Source of the DNA: Pantanalinema sp.
GTDB taxonomy: Bacteria > Cyanobacteriota > Sericytochromatia > S15B-MN24 > UBA4093
Length of the DNA: 64,000 nt
NCBI GenBank assembly: GCA_036704125.1
Contig: DATNQI010000096.1
Coordinates: 1 to 64,000, forward strand
Reading direction: 5' to 3'
Part shown: positions 9,628-17,678 of the stretch, one piece after another
Position numbering within the stretch: the stretch's first letter is position 1
How the letters are laid out: each line of letters opens with the position of its first letter
Made by a program: the position numbers and the translations under genes
Notes under the pieces: model-generated
The model's database searches: none
Seen by the model: the letters and a program-made list of their open reading frames with translations, nothing else
What the model was told of the DNA's origin: nothing

Positions 9628-10077
9628 ATGACCGAGCTGGAGCGACGTCTGCTCAACGACTTCCAGCGAGGCTTCCCGCTCACCCCGCGCCCCTATGCCG
9701 AGCTTGCGCGGTGTCTCGAAGTGAGCGAGGTCGAGGTGATCGAGGCGCTCGCGCGGCTCCAGGCCGAGGGCGCCATCAGCCGGGTGGGGCCCGTCTTCGC
9801 CCCCAACCGCGTTGGGGCGAGCACCCTTGCGGCCCTCAGCGTCCCTCCCGAGCGCCTCGAGGACGTCGCCGCGCTGGTCAGCGCCTACCCCGAGGTCAAC
9901 CACAATTACGAGCGCGAGCATTCGCATAACCTCTGGTTCGTGGTCACGGCCGAAAGCCGCGACCGGCTCGCGGCGGTGCTCGCCGAGATCGAGGCGCGCA
10001 CGGGGCTCGCGGTCCTGGACCTGCCGCTCGAGGAGCAGTTTCACATCGATCTGGGGTTCGACCTGAGATGGCACTGA
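9628..10077 (+). CDS. nirD: sirohaem decarboxylase subunit NirD
   Basis: A 149-aa protein of the AsnC/Lrp-like AhbA/AhbB/NirDLGH family, which decarboxylates sirohaem to 12,18-didecarboxysirohaem. The N-terminal winged-helix-like part (residues 1-60) is followed by the ligand-binding RAM-like part with the family signature VNHNYEREHSHNLWFVV around residue 92. It is short like NirD/NirG and lies first of four paralogues, which is why it is assigned D. It starts 2 bases after nirF and overlaps nirL by 10 bases. Confidence 0.9.
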   Translation: MTELERRLLNDFQRGFPLTPRPYAELARCLEVSEVEVIEALARLQAEGAISRVGPVFAPNRVGASTLAALSVPPERLEDVAALVSAYPEVNHNYEREHSHNLWFVVTAESRDRLAAVLAEIEARTGLAVLDLPLEEQFHIDLGFDLRWH

Positions 10078-10559
10078 ACGACGACGACAAGGCCGTGATT
10101 GCGGCGGTGCAGGCGGGGCTGCCCCTGGTGGAGCGGCCGTACGCGGCGATCGCCGAGGAGCTGGGCATGACCGAGGACCAGCTGATCCTCACCCTGAGCC
10201 GCCTCGTCGACCAGGGCCAGATCAAGCGCTTCGGGGTCGTCGTGCGCCACCACGAGCTGGGCTACCGCGCCAATGCCATGGTCGTCTGGGACGTGCCCGA
10301 CGAGCAAGTCGCCGCCGCCGCCGCGGCCATGGTCGAAACCCAGCTCGTGAGCCTGTGCTACCGTCGGCCTCGCCGGCCCGGCTGGCCCTACAACCTGTTC
10401 TGCATGCTTCACGGCCGGAGCCGAGAGGAGACCCTGGGCAAGCTTGCGACGCTGCGCCTGCAGCCCGAGCTCGCCGAGCTTTCGTGCGAGGTCCTGTTCA
10501 GCACCCGGCGCTTCAAGCAGCGCGGAGCCCGCTACCACGAAAAGGGAGAAGAGGCGTGA
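10068..10559 (+). CDS. nirL: sirohaem decarboxylase subunit NirL
   Basis: A 163-aa paralogue of NirD of the longer NirL/NirH type. The signature LCYRRPRRPGWPYNLFCMLH replaces the YEREH motif, and the C-terminus has EVLFSTRRFKQRGARY. It probably pairs with NirD as a heterodimeric sirohaem decarboxylase. Its stop overlaps the nirG start as ATGA, implying translational coupling. Confidence 0.9.
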   Translation: MALNDDDKAVIAAVQAGLPLVERPYAAIAEELGMTEDQLILTLSRLVDQGQIKRFGVVVRHHELGYRANAMVVWDVPDEQVAAAAAAMVETQLVSLCYRRPRRPGWPYNLFCMLHGRSREETLGKLATLRLQPELAELSCEVLFSTRRFKQRGARYHEKGEEA

Positions 10560-11002
10560 TGGACGCGCTGGACAAGGCCATCGTCAATCAGCTGCAGGGT
10601 GGCTTCCCGATCACGGATCGCCCCTACGCCGAGGTCGCCGAGACCCTCGGCATTCCCGAGGCGGAGCTCCTCGCGCGCCTGGAGTCCCTGCTCTCGCGCG
10701 GGATCCTCAGCCGCTTCGGCCCCATGTACCACGCGGAGCGCCTGGGGGGCAGCCTGATCCTCACGGCCATGCAGGTGCCGAGCGAGGACTACGAGCGGGT
10801 GGCCGAGATCGTCAACGCCATGCCCGAGATCGCCCACAACTACGAGCGCGAGCATGTCCTCAACATGTGGTTCGTGGTGGCGACCGAGACCCCCGAAGCG
10901 GCGCAGGCGGCGCTCGACGCCATCGCCGAAAAGACCGGCTACCCGGTGTATCCGATGCCGAAGCTCAAGGAGTTCTTCGTCGGCCTGAGGTTGGAAGCAT
11001 GA
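10559..11002 (+). CDS. nirG: sirohaem decarboxylase subunit NirG
   Basis: A 147-aa short-type paralogue with the signature AHNYEREHVLNMWFVVATE around residue 95. The start is placed at the ATGA overlap with nirL (ATG at 10559), which agrees with family length. D, L, G and H are four separate genes here; in some denitrifiers pairs are fused. The ATGA overlap with nirH repeats the coupled arrangement. Confidence 0.9.
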   Translation: MDALDKAIVNQLQGGFPITDRPYAEVAETLGIPEAELLARLESLLSRGILSRFGPMYHAERLGGSLILTAMQVPSEDYERVAEIVNAMPEIAHNYEREHVLNMWFVVATETPEAAQAALDAIAEKTGYPVYPMPKLKEFFVGLRLEA

Positions 11003-11481
11003 GTCAGTCGGACGCCCTCGATCGCGCCATCATCCTGGCCACCCAGGGGGGGCTGCCCCTGGTGAGCGAGCCCTACCGCGCCGTGGCCGAGGCCGTGGGG
11101 ACGACTCCCGACGAGGTGAAGGCGCGCCTTGAACGCATGCTCGCCGAGGGCGTCATCCGCCGGATCGGGGCGGTGCCCAACCACTACGCCCTGGGCTACC
11201 GCGCCAACGGCATGTCCGTCTGGGACGTGCCCGACGAGGCCATCGACGAGCTGGGCGCGCGGATCGGCTCCTTCCCCTTCGTCAGCCACTGCTACCACCG
11301 CCCGCGCCACCTGCCGCACTGGCCTTACAACCTGTTTGCCATGCTGCATGCCAGGACCCGCGAGGAGGTCGAGGCCCAGGCCCGCCTGATCGCCGAGGCG
11401 CTGGGCGAGGCCGACCGCGGCCACCTGATCCTCTACAGCACCCGGATCCTCAAGAAGACGGGCCTTCGCCTGAACGCCTGA
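10999..11481 (+). CDS. nirH: sirohaem decarboxylase subunit NirH
   Basis: A 160-aa long-type paralogue with CYHRPRHLPHWPYNLFAMLH around residue 95 and the C-terminal tail LYSTRILKKTGLRL. It has an ATGA overlap with nirG and an 11-base gap to nirJ. Known chemistry is decarboxylation of sirohaem side chains with NirDLG. Confidence 0.9.
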   Translation: MSQSDALDRAIILATQGGLPLVSEPYRAVAEAVGTTPDEVKARLERMLAEGVIRRIGAVPNHYALGYRANGMSVWDVPDEAIDELGARIGSFPFVSHCYHRPRHLPHWPYNLFAMLHARTREEVEAQARLIAEALGEADRGHLILYSTRILKKTGLRLNA

Positions 11482-11492
11482 AAGGACGCACC

Positions 11493-12656
11493 ATGTTCCG
11501 AGTTTCCCAATCCATCCGAGAGTTGCTGCACCCGACGCCCCTGCGCCCCAAGCGCAACCCCACCGGGCCTGTGGTGATCTGGAACCTCACCCGGCGGTGC
11601 AACCTCGCGTGCAAGCACTGCTACGCCATCTCGTCCAACCGCGCCTTCCCCGGCGAGCTCGAGACCGACGAGATCCTCTCGGTGATGGCCGATCTGCGCG
11701 CCTTCGGGGTGCCTGCGCTGATCCTCTCGGGTGGCGAGCCCCTGCTCCATCCCGACCTGTTCCTCATCGCCGAGCGCGCCAGGTCCCTCGGCTTCTACGT
11801 GACCCTCTCGACCAACGGCACCATGATCGACGACTCGAACATCGACCGGATCGCGGCGGCCAAGTTCGACTACGTCGGCATCAGTCTGGACGGCATCGCC
11901 GAGACTCACGATCGCTTCCGCCGCAAAGAGGGCGCCTTCGCCTCCTCCCTGGACGGCATCCGCCGGTGCCGGGACAAGGGCATCAAGGTCGGGGTGCGCT
12001 TCACCCTCACCGAGGGCAACTCGGCCGATCTTCCCAGCCTCCTGCACCTCCTGGAGGAGGAGAGGATCGCCAAGTTCTACCTCTCGCACCTCAACTACGC
12101 CGGGCGCGGCAACGTCAACCGCAAGGAGGACGCCTACTTCAAGACCACCCGCGACGCCCTGGATCTCCTGTTCGAGGCGGCCTACCGCGACGCGGAGCAA
12201 GGCGGCGACCGCGAGTTCGTCACGGGCAACAACGACGCCGATGCCGTCTACCTGCTCCAGTGGGCCGCTAGCCGCCACCCGGATCGGGTCGAGGGCCTGC
12301 GCGCCAAGCTCGAGCAGTGGGGCGGAAACTCGACCGGGGTGAACGTCGCCAACATCGACAACCTGGGCAACGTCCACCCCGACACCATGTGGTGGGAGCA
12401 CACCCTGGGCAACGTGCGCGAGCGCCCCTTCTCGGAGATCTGGGGCCAGACCCAGGATCCCCTGATGCTCGGCCTGCGCCAGGTGCCGCGTCAGGTCAAG
12501 GGCCGCTGCGCCACCTGCGCCCACTTCGCCATCTGCGGCGGCAACACCCGCTCGCGGGCCCTGCAGCTCACCGGCGATCCGTGGAGCGAGGATCCCGGCT
12601 GCTACCTGACCGACGAGGAAATCGCGCAGGCTGCCTGCGTAGGAGGTGCCCGATGA
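11493..12656 (+). CDS. nirJ: NirJ, radical SAM haem d1 synthase
   Basis: A 387-aa radical SAM enzyme that removes two propionate side chains during haem d1 formation. The SAM cluster motif is CNLACKHC (C36, C40, C43), followed by LSGGEPLLHPD and a C-terminal SPASM-like cysteine set (GRCATCAHFAICGGN plus GCYL). Length matches NirJ. It overlaps nirN by ATGA. Confidence 0.94.
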   Translation: MFRVSQSIRELLHPTPLRPKRNPTGPVVIWNLTRRCNLACKHCYAISSNRAFPGELETDEILSVMADLRAFGVPALILSGGEPLLHPDLFLIAERARSLGFYVTLSTNGTMIDDSNIDRIAAAKFDYVGISLDGIAETHDRFRRKEGAFASSLDGIRRCRDKGIKVGVRFTLTEGNSADLPSLLHLLEEERIAKFYLSHLNYAGRGNVNRKEDAYFKTTRDALDLLFEAAYRDAEQGGDREFVTGNNDADAVYLLQWAASRHPDRVEGLRAKLEQWGGNSTGVNVANIDNLGNVHPDTMWWEHTLGNVRERPFSEIWGQTQDPLMLGLRQVPRQVKGRCATCAHFAICGGNTRSRALQLTGDPWSEDPGCYLTDEEIAQAACVGGAR

Positions 12657-14206
12657 AAGCGCTCTGGCTTTCGATCCCCCTTCTGCTGGCCATGGGCCAG
12701 GCGGCTCATGCCACCGACGCATCGGCCGCCAAGAAGCTTTACGACCAGTCATGCGCCCAGTGCCACGGCGCCGAGCGGCTGGGCGGAATGGGCCCTGCCC
12801 TTATGCCCGAGAGCCTCGAGCGCCTGCGCCGGCCCGAGGCGCTGAAGACCATCAGCGACGGGCGCGTGGCCACCCAGATGCCGGGCTTCAAGGACCAGCT
12901 CTCCAAGGAGCAGCTCGATGCCCTGGTCGACTATCTCTACACCCCGGCCGGCGAGGCCCCGCGCTGGGAGATGCCCGAGATCCGCGCGTCGCACGTGGTC
13001 GACCAGGCCGCCAAGCGCCTTCCGAACAAGCCCGTCTTCAAGGCGGACCCGCTCAACCTCTTCGTGGTGGTCGAGACGGGCGATCACCACGCGACCATCC
13101 TCGACGGCGATCGCTTCGAGCCGATCCACCGCTTCAAGACCCGCTTCGCCCTGCACGGCGGCCCCAAGTTCTCACCCGACGGGCGCTTCGTCTACTTCGC
13201 CTCGCGCGACGGCTGGATCACCAAGTTCGACATCTACAACCTCAAGACCGTCGCCGAGATCCGCGCCGGGATCAACACCCGCAACCTCGCGGTCTCCGAC
13301 GACGGCAAGTACGTCCTGGTCGGCAACTACCTGCCCCAGAGCCTCGTCATCCTCGACGCCGAGGATCTCTCGCCCCTCAAGGTGATGCCGGTCAAGGGCG
13401 AGGACGGCAAGCCCTCGCGGGTGAGCGCCGTCTACCAGGCCGCGCCGCGCTCGAGCTTCGTCGTCGCCCTCAAGGACGCCCCCGAGGTCTGGGAGATCCC
13501 CTACGGCGGCACGCCGAAGGCCAAGGCGTGGGTCCACGACCACGGGCCCGACTCCGGCGAGATGCTGGTCGGGGGGCCGAGCTTCAAGGTGCGCCGCATC
13601 AAGCTTGCGGACATCCTCGACGACTTCTTCTTCGATCAGTCCTACAAGCACCTGATCGGTGCCGGGCGCGGCGGAAAGAACGGGCAGGTGGTGGACATGG
13701 ACGCGGGCAAGCAGATCGCCGAGATCGACCTGCCCGGCATGCCTCACCTGGGCTCGGGGATCACCTGGGAGTACCAGGGGCACCCGGTGCTCGCCACCCC
13801 CAACCTCAAGGAGGGCCTGATCAGCGTCATCGACATGGACACCTGGAAGACCGTCAAGCAGATCAAGACCCCGGGCCCCGGCTTCTTCATGCGCAGCCAC
13901 GAGGGCACCCCCTACGCTTGGACCGACGTCTTCAACGGCCGCGACAAGGACACCATGCAGATCATCGACAAGCGCACCCTGGAGGTGGCCCGGACCCTCA
14001 CGCCCTCTCCCGGCAAGGTCGCCGCCCACACCGAGTTCACCCGCGACGGCCGCTACGCGCTGGTGAGCGTCTGGGACGAGGACGGCGCGCTGGTGGTCTA
14101 CGACGCCGCCACCTTCAAGGAGGTGAAGCGCCTGCCCATGAACAAGCCGTCCGGCAAGTACAACGTGTACAACAAGACCACCCGCTCGGCGGGTACCAGC
14201 CACTAA
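12653..14206 (+). CDS. nirN: NirN, dihydro-haem d1 dehydrogenase
   Basis: A 517-aa periplasmic NirS paralogue that introduces the acrylate double bond in the last step of haem d1 synthesis. The signal peptide is residues 1-20, the cytochrome c domain has CAQCH (C34, C37, H38), then a d1-type propeller follows with FSPDGRFVYFASRDGWITKF and HTEFTRDGRYALVSVWDEDG. The start at 12653 follows AGGAGG and overlaps the nirJ stop. It differs from NirS in sequence and position. Confidence 0.92.
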   Translation: MKALWLSIPLLLAMGQAAHATDASAAKKLYDQSCAQCHGAERLGGMGPALMPESLERLRRPEALKTISDGRVATQMPGFKDQLSKEQLDALVDYLYTPAGEAPRWEMPEIRASHVVDQAAKRLPNKPVFKADPLNLFVVVETGDHHATILDGDRFEPIHRFKTRFALHGGPKFSPDGRFVYFASRDGWITKFDIYNLKTVAEIRAGINTRNLAVSDDGKYVLVGNYLPQSLVILDAEDLSPLKVMPVKGEDGKPSRVSAVYQAAPRSSFVVALKDAPEVWEIPYGGTPKAKAWVHDHGPDSGEMLVGGPSFKVRRIKLADILDDFFFDQSYKHLIGAGRGGKNGQVVDMDAGKQIAEIDLPGMPHLGSGITWEYQGHPVLATPNLKEGLISVIDMDTWKTVKQIKTPGPGFFMRSHEGTPYAWTDVFNGRDKDTMQIIDKRTLEVARTLTPSPGKVAAHTEFTRDGRYALVSVWDEDGALVVYDAATFKEVKRLPMNKPSGKYNVYNKTTRSAGTSH

Positions 14207-14221
14207 GGTTAGGAGACAACC

Positions 14222-14851
14222 ATGCGCCTGTTCACCGTTAACCTGTGCCTCAAGGACTGGCCCTGCCTGGTCGTCGGGGGCGGCGTCGTCGCCATCCCCA
14301 AGGCGAAGCGCATGATCGAGGCGGGGGCGCGGGTGACCGTGATCGCCCCCGACATCAAGGAGGACCTGCCGGGGGCGACCCTCATCCGCCGGGAGGGCCG
14401 CATCGAGGACCTGGAGGGGATGAGGCTCGCCATGTTCGCCACCAGCGACCGGGAGCTCAACGCCCGGCTGTACAAGGAGGCGCTGCGGCGCGGCATCCTG
14501 GCGGCCGCGGTGGACGACCTGGACAACTGCGACTTCTACATGCCCGCTGTGATGACGCGCGGCGACCTGGAGATCGCCGTCTCGACGAGCGGCACTTGCC
14601 CTGCCTACTCGGTGTGGGTGCGCGATCGCCTCGCCGAGATGGTCGACGACTCCTACGGTGTGGCCCTCGCTTGGTTCGCCGGCCTGCGCGAGCGGCTGCG
14701 CGTGATCCCCATGGGGCGGCGCGGGGCCCTCTATCGCGCCCTGCTCGCCAGGGACTTCCTGCCCCGCTTCCGAAGCGCCCAGGTCGCGGCCTGGGCCGAG
14801 GAGGCCGAGGGGGTCATCGCCGAGCAGGGCGAGGCGGTCAAAGTCGGCTGA
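14222..14851 (+). CDS. precorrin-2 dehydrogenase / sirohydrochlorin ferrochelatase (Met8/CysG-N type)
   Basis: A 209-aa cytosolic enzyme oxidising precorrin-2 to sirohydrochlorin with NAD and probably inserting iron to give sirohaem, the substrate of NirDLGH. The NAD-binding site is LVVGGGVVAIPKA near residue 17, followed by FATSDRELN and DNCDFYMPAVMTRGDLEIAVS, typical of the CysG N-terminal half. With nirE it completes the path from uroporphyrinogen III to sirohaem inside the operon. AGGAG lies 6 bases upstream. Confidence 0.88.
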   Translation: MRLFTVNLCLKDWPCLVVGGGVVAIPKAKRMIEAGARVTVIAPDIKEDLPGATLIRREGRIEDLEGMRLAMFATSDRELNARLYKEALRRGILAAAVDDLDNCDFYMPAVMTRGDLEIAVSTSGTCPAYSVWVRDRLAEMVDDSYGVALAWFAGLRERLRVIPMGRRGALYRALLARDFLPRFRSAQVAAWAEEAEGVIAEQGEAVKVG

Positions 14852-14922
14852 GATCGCCAAAAGGGCGCGGGGCGCCTCGAGTTGGGATAAGATGGATCGG
14901 TCACCCATCTCACGAGGTCTCG

Positions 14923-15630
14923 ATGATCATTACCCCGTGCCCCGCCGACCTGAAACACCTCGACTTCTTCAGCAGCCTCGAGGAGGGCGAGCTCGCCCTT
15001 CTCTCTCAGCGCGCCGTCCTCAAGCGACTCTCGCCGGGGGAGGCCCTCTTCCATGAGGGGGAGCCTCTCGACCCGGCCCTGCGCTTTCTCTACTCCGGCT
15101 CCCTCCAGGTCCGCCGGACGTCCAGGAGCGGCAAGGAGACCATCCTGCGCCTGATCCGCAAGGGCGAGATGTTCGGGGTCGCGCCCCTCTTCGACCGAAA
15201 GCTCGCTCCGGGCAGCGCCCTTGCGACCGAGCCGACCGAGGTGCTCGAGATCCGGCTCGAGGACCTGATGACGTACCTGACCCACGAGCCGGCCATCGCC
15301 ATGAAGCTGCTCGTGACCTTCGCCCAGCGCATCCGGGAGCTGCAGGACACCCTCCACGCGGTCGTGTCCGGCCGGGCCAGGACGCGCCTCGCTCGCGTCA
15401 TCCTCGGCACCCTGGATCAGGGGGGGGCGACGGCCCTGAAGGACGACCTTCGCCTCAAGACCAAGCTTCCCCATGCCACCCTGTCCCGGATGGTCGGCAT
15501 CACCTACGAGGAGTGCGTCAGGCTCATGCGAGAGTGGTCGCACGAGCCCGAGGTGGTGCGCTACGAGCGTGGCGGGGTGATCATCGTTTGCGATCGCCGC
15601 GAGCTGGAGCGCCAGGCCAGCGAGGACTGA
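14923..15630 (+). CDS. CRP/FNR-family transcription regulator
   Basis: A 235-aa regulator. Residues 12-130 form a cyclic-nucleotide-binding-like beta-roll (FFSSLEEGELALLSQR, GEALFHEGEPLD, GEMFGVAPLFDRKLAPGS), followed by a long dimerisation helix (about 130-155) and a C-terminal winged helix with LPHATLSRMVGITYEECVRL. The cysteine cluster that binds 4Fe-4S in FNR is absent, so it is closer to DNR/NNR-type NO regulators or to redox-blind relatives. It is the last gene of the nir cluster and is a good candidate for binding the TACGGA motifs upstream of the operon, but this is inferred. Confidence 0.85.
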   Translation: MIITPCPADLKHLDFFSSLEEGELALLSQRAVLKRLSPGEALFHEGEPLDPALRFLYSGSLQVRRTSRSGKETILRLIRKGEMFGVAPLFDRKLAPGSALATEPTEVLEIRLEDLMTYLTHEPAIAMKLLVTFAQRIRELQDTLHAVVSGRARTRLARVILGTLDQGGATALKDDLRLKTKLPHATLSRMVGITYEECVRLMREWSHEPEVVRYERGGVIIVCDRRELERQASED

Positions 15631-15652
15631 GGTCGCGATCCATGAACTGAAC

Positions 15653-15685
15653 GCCGGCCGCGGAAAGCTGGCCTTCCGGGGCCGG
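15653..15685. terminator. hairpin between convergent genes
   Basis: GCCGGCC and GGCCGG arms with an inner GGAA/TTCC pairing form an interrupted hairpin in the 71-base gap between the regulator (plus) and the glycine-rich lipoprotein (minus). It may terminate both transcripts. Confidence 0.4.
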
Positions 15686-15701
15686 AGCGTTGTGTCGGAC
15701 G

Positions 15702-16235
15702 TCAGCTGCCGCCGGTGTTCACCACCACGTAGGTCGTGGGGGTGGGGGTTGGCTCCGGTACGGGTACGGCAACCGGTGCGCTCACGGGATAGGGGTAGTA
15801 GTAGGGATACGGGTCGTAGATGCTCACTCCACCGTAATTGCCCCCCGAGTAAACGTCGACGTCCCAGTCCGGCCTCCCACCGTCCCAGCCCGGCCTCCCG
15901 CCGTCCCAACCGGGCCGCCCACCGCCGCCCGGCCTCCCGCCGTCCCAGCCTGGCCGCCCACCGCCGCCCGGCCTTCCGCCATCCCAGCCCGGCCGCCCAC
16001 CGCCGCCGCCGCCCGGCCGCCCGCCGCCGCCCGGCCGCATGCCACCGCCGCCGCGACCACCGCCGCGACCGCCGCCGCGACGCTGGATCTCGTAGTCGTT
16101 CCCCGACATCCCGTCAGGCGGGCTCAGCTCGTGGCCGACTGAGGCGTTCGGGGTCAGCGTCGTCGGCTGCGCGCAGCCGACGACGCTTGCCACAAGCCCT
16201 GCAATGGCGAGGGCAACCGTCGTTTTTACTCGCAT
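15702..16235 (-). CDS. glycine-rich repeat lipoprotein
   Basis: A 177-aa secreted lipoprotein. The signal peptide ends with lipobox ASVVGC (Cys21). The middle (about residues 52-125) is a low-complexity Gly/Arg/Pro stretch with a GGRPGWD unit repeated about five times plus GGG-R runs. The C-terminus is Tyr/Pro-rich (DPYPYYYPYPV, PEPTPTPT). The start at 16235 is supported by AGGAGG. It is monocistronic and convergent with the nir cluster. The function is unknown; such repeats occur in surface or matrix proteins, and repeat number is probably variable. Confidence 0.75.
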   Translation of the reverse strand: MRVKTTVALAIAGLVASVVGCAQPTTLTPNASVGHELSPPDGMSGNDYEIQRRGGGRGGGRGGGGMRPGGGGRPGGGGGGRPGWDGGRPGGGGRPGWDGGRPGGGGRPGWDGGRPGWDGGRPDWDVDVYSGGNYGGVSIYDPYPYYYPYPVSAPVAVPVPEPTPTPTTYVVVNTGGS

Positions 16236-16323
16236 GGGCGCTTCCCTCCTTTCGTCCACCTTAGGTGAACCGGGCCTCGCCGTCGCTCGCCGCAAGTGAC
16301 AGACCGTGCGGCCCATCCTGGGA

Positions 16324-16389
16324 TATAATGATCTTGGCCACCTCCTTGTACGCATTCATCAAGGCAGCCTTTCCGGTAGTTTTTCCGGA
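16324..16389 (+). promoter_or_regulatory. promoter/operator region of the universal stress gene, with a nir-type motif
   Basis: A perfect -10-like TATAAT is at 16324-16329, but no good -35 lies before it. An 18-base near-palindrome TCCGGTAGTTTTTCCGGA occupies 16372-16389. Its reverse complement, TCCGGAAAAACTACCGGA, differs from the site at 4767-4783 by one substitution and one extra base. Its centre is about 43 bases before a possible activator-dependent start (weak -10 GAGAAT at 16412-16417), which resembles class II activation spacing. Confidence 0.5.
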
Positions 16390-16453
16390 TGGCGCCATGG
16401 ATGGCGGGAGGGAGAATGGTGTGAAGTCCATCCCAATGCTGCGAGGAGATACC

Positions 16454-16942
16454 ATGAAGATTCTGTTGGCGACGGATGGCTCCGACCACTCCCGGCTCGC
16501 ACTCGAGCAGGCCGCCGCAATCGCCGCCGCCGGTGCGGAGGTCGTGGTGCTGGTGGTCTCGAGCCTGGTTGATCTGGGATGGTACGGCGCCATCCCCCAT
16601 GCGACCGAGGCGCCGTTCGAGGTGCCGACCGCCGAGGAGGCCAATGAGATCCTCGCCCGCGCTTGCGAGACCCTGCAGGGCCGTGGCGTATCCTGCCGCT
16701 CCCTGCGCCGGATCGGGGTGCCGGCCGATACCATCCTCGCGGTGGCCGAGGAGGAAGGGGTCGACCTGATCGCCATGGGCTCGCACGGTCGCACCGGCCT
16801 GGGTCGATTCCTGCTCGGCAGCGTTTCGAGCCAGGTCTCGACCCACGCCGGATGCTCGGTTCTCATCGCCAAGAGCAAGCGCGAGAGCCATGCGCCCGAG
16901 CTCCCCGACCCCATTCACCTTTCGAAGATCCAGAAGGCCTAG
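16454..16942 (+). CDS. universal stress protein (UspA family)
   Basis: A 162-aa single-domain cytosolic Usp. It begins MKILLATDGSDHS and has the ATP-binding type signature MGSHGRTGLGRFLLGSVS near residue 115. GGAG lies 6 bases before the chosen start; a longer in-frame reading has no ribosome site. Usp genes are often activated under anaerobiosis in denitrifiers. The upstream motif shared with the nir promoter suggests this here. It may be cotranscribed with the kinase gene 4 bases downstream. Confidence 0.88.
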   Translation: MKILLATDGSDHSRLALEQAAAIAAAGAEVVVLVVSSLVDLGWYGAIPHATEAPFEVPTAEEANEILARACETLQGRGVSCRSLRRIGVPADTILAVAEEEGVDLIAMGSHGRTGLGRFLLGSVSSQVSTHAGCSVLIAKSKRESHAPELPDPIHLSKIQKA

Positions 16943-16946
16943 CGCG

Positions 16947-17678
16947 ATGCGCAACTCCGAGTCCTCAGAGCGGGTACGCCAGCCCGACGGGCGCATACGG
17001 CGCCTGCTGAAGAGGATGCTCGTCCTTCAGGAGGACGAGCGGCGTCAGGTGGCGCGCGAGTTGCACGAGGACGCGGGCCAGCTCTTGACCACGCTGCTCT
17101 TCGGCATCAAGCTGCTCGAAGGGGCTCAGACCCTGGACCAGGTCAAGGCGCAGCTGCCCGTCCTGAAGCAACAGACGTGGGACGCGCTCGAGACCATGCG
17201 CCAGGTGTCGGTCGCGCTTCGGCCCCCGCTCCTGGAGGACCTGGGACTGGTGGCGACGCTGCGATCTTTCGTGCGGGATTTCGGCGCGCGCCACCAGGTG
17301 AAGGTCGCCTTCTCGACGCGCGGCGAAGAGGTGCGTCTGGACCCCATCCAGGAGGTCACCGTGTTTCGCATCGTGCAAGAAGCGCTCGCCAACGCGGGCA
17401 AGTACGCCGGGGCCTCGCACCTGCGCGTGGGGGTTCACTTCGAGCCCGACCACCTTCAGGTCGTCGTGGCCGACGACGGCGTGGGCTTCGATGACCCGCT
17501 CAGCGGGGGCGCACCCGTTCCGACCGAATCGGTCGGGATCGCCGGGATGCAGCTTCGCGCCGACCTGCTGGGCGGCACCTGCACGGTGGATTCCGCCGCG
17601 GGAGACGGCGTCACGGTGACGCTGCGCGTCCCGCTTCCAGACGACCCTGCCACCGACAAGGAGCCGAGCCCCCAATGA
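16947..17678 (+). CDS. NarL/NreB-type soluble sensor histidine kinase
   Basis: A 243-aa cytosolic kinase with a HisKA_3 dimerisation domain (phospho-accepting His40 in VARELHEDAGQ) and a C-terminal ATPase domain (FRIVQEALANAGKYAGA, VADDGVGFDDP, SVGIAGMQLRADLLGG). There is no membrane segment and no PAS, GAF or cysteine-cluster sensor domain, so the input must come from a partner, possibly the adjacent stress protein. It overlaps the response-regulator gene by ATGA, so the pair is cognate. Confidence 0.88.
   Translation: MRNSESSERVRQPDGRIRRLLKRMLVLQEDERRQVARELHEDAGQLLTTLLFGIKLLEGAQTLDQVKAQLPVLKQQTWDALETMRQVSVALRPPLLEDLGLVATLRSFVRDFGARHQVKVAFSTRGEEVRLDPIQEVTVFRIVQEALANAGKYAGASHLRVGVHFEPDHLQVVVADDGVGFDDPLSGGAPVPTESVGIAGMQLRADLLGGTCTVDSAAGDGVTVTLRVPLPDDPATDKEPSPQ

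Noticed and set aside
15868-16035. CRISPR-like array in the repeated GC tract
   Set aside because: The repeats are contiguous, in frame, and encode GGRPGWD units without spacers, so they are coding repeats.
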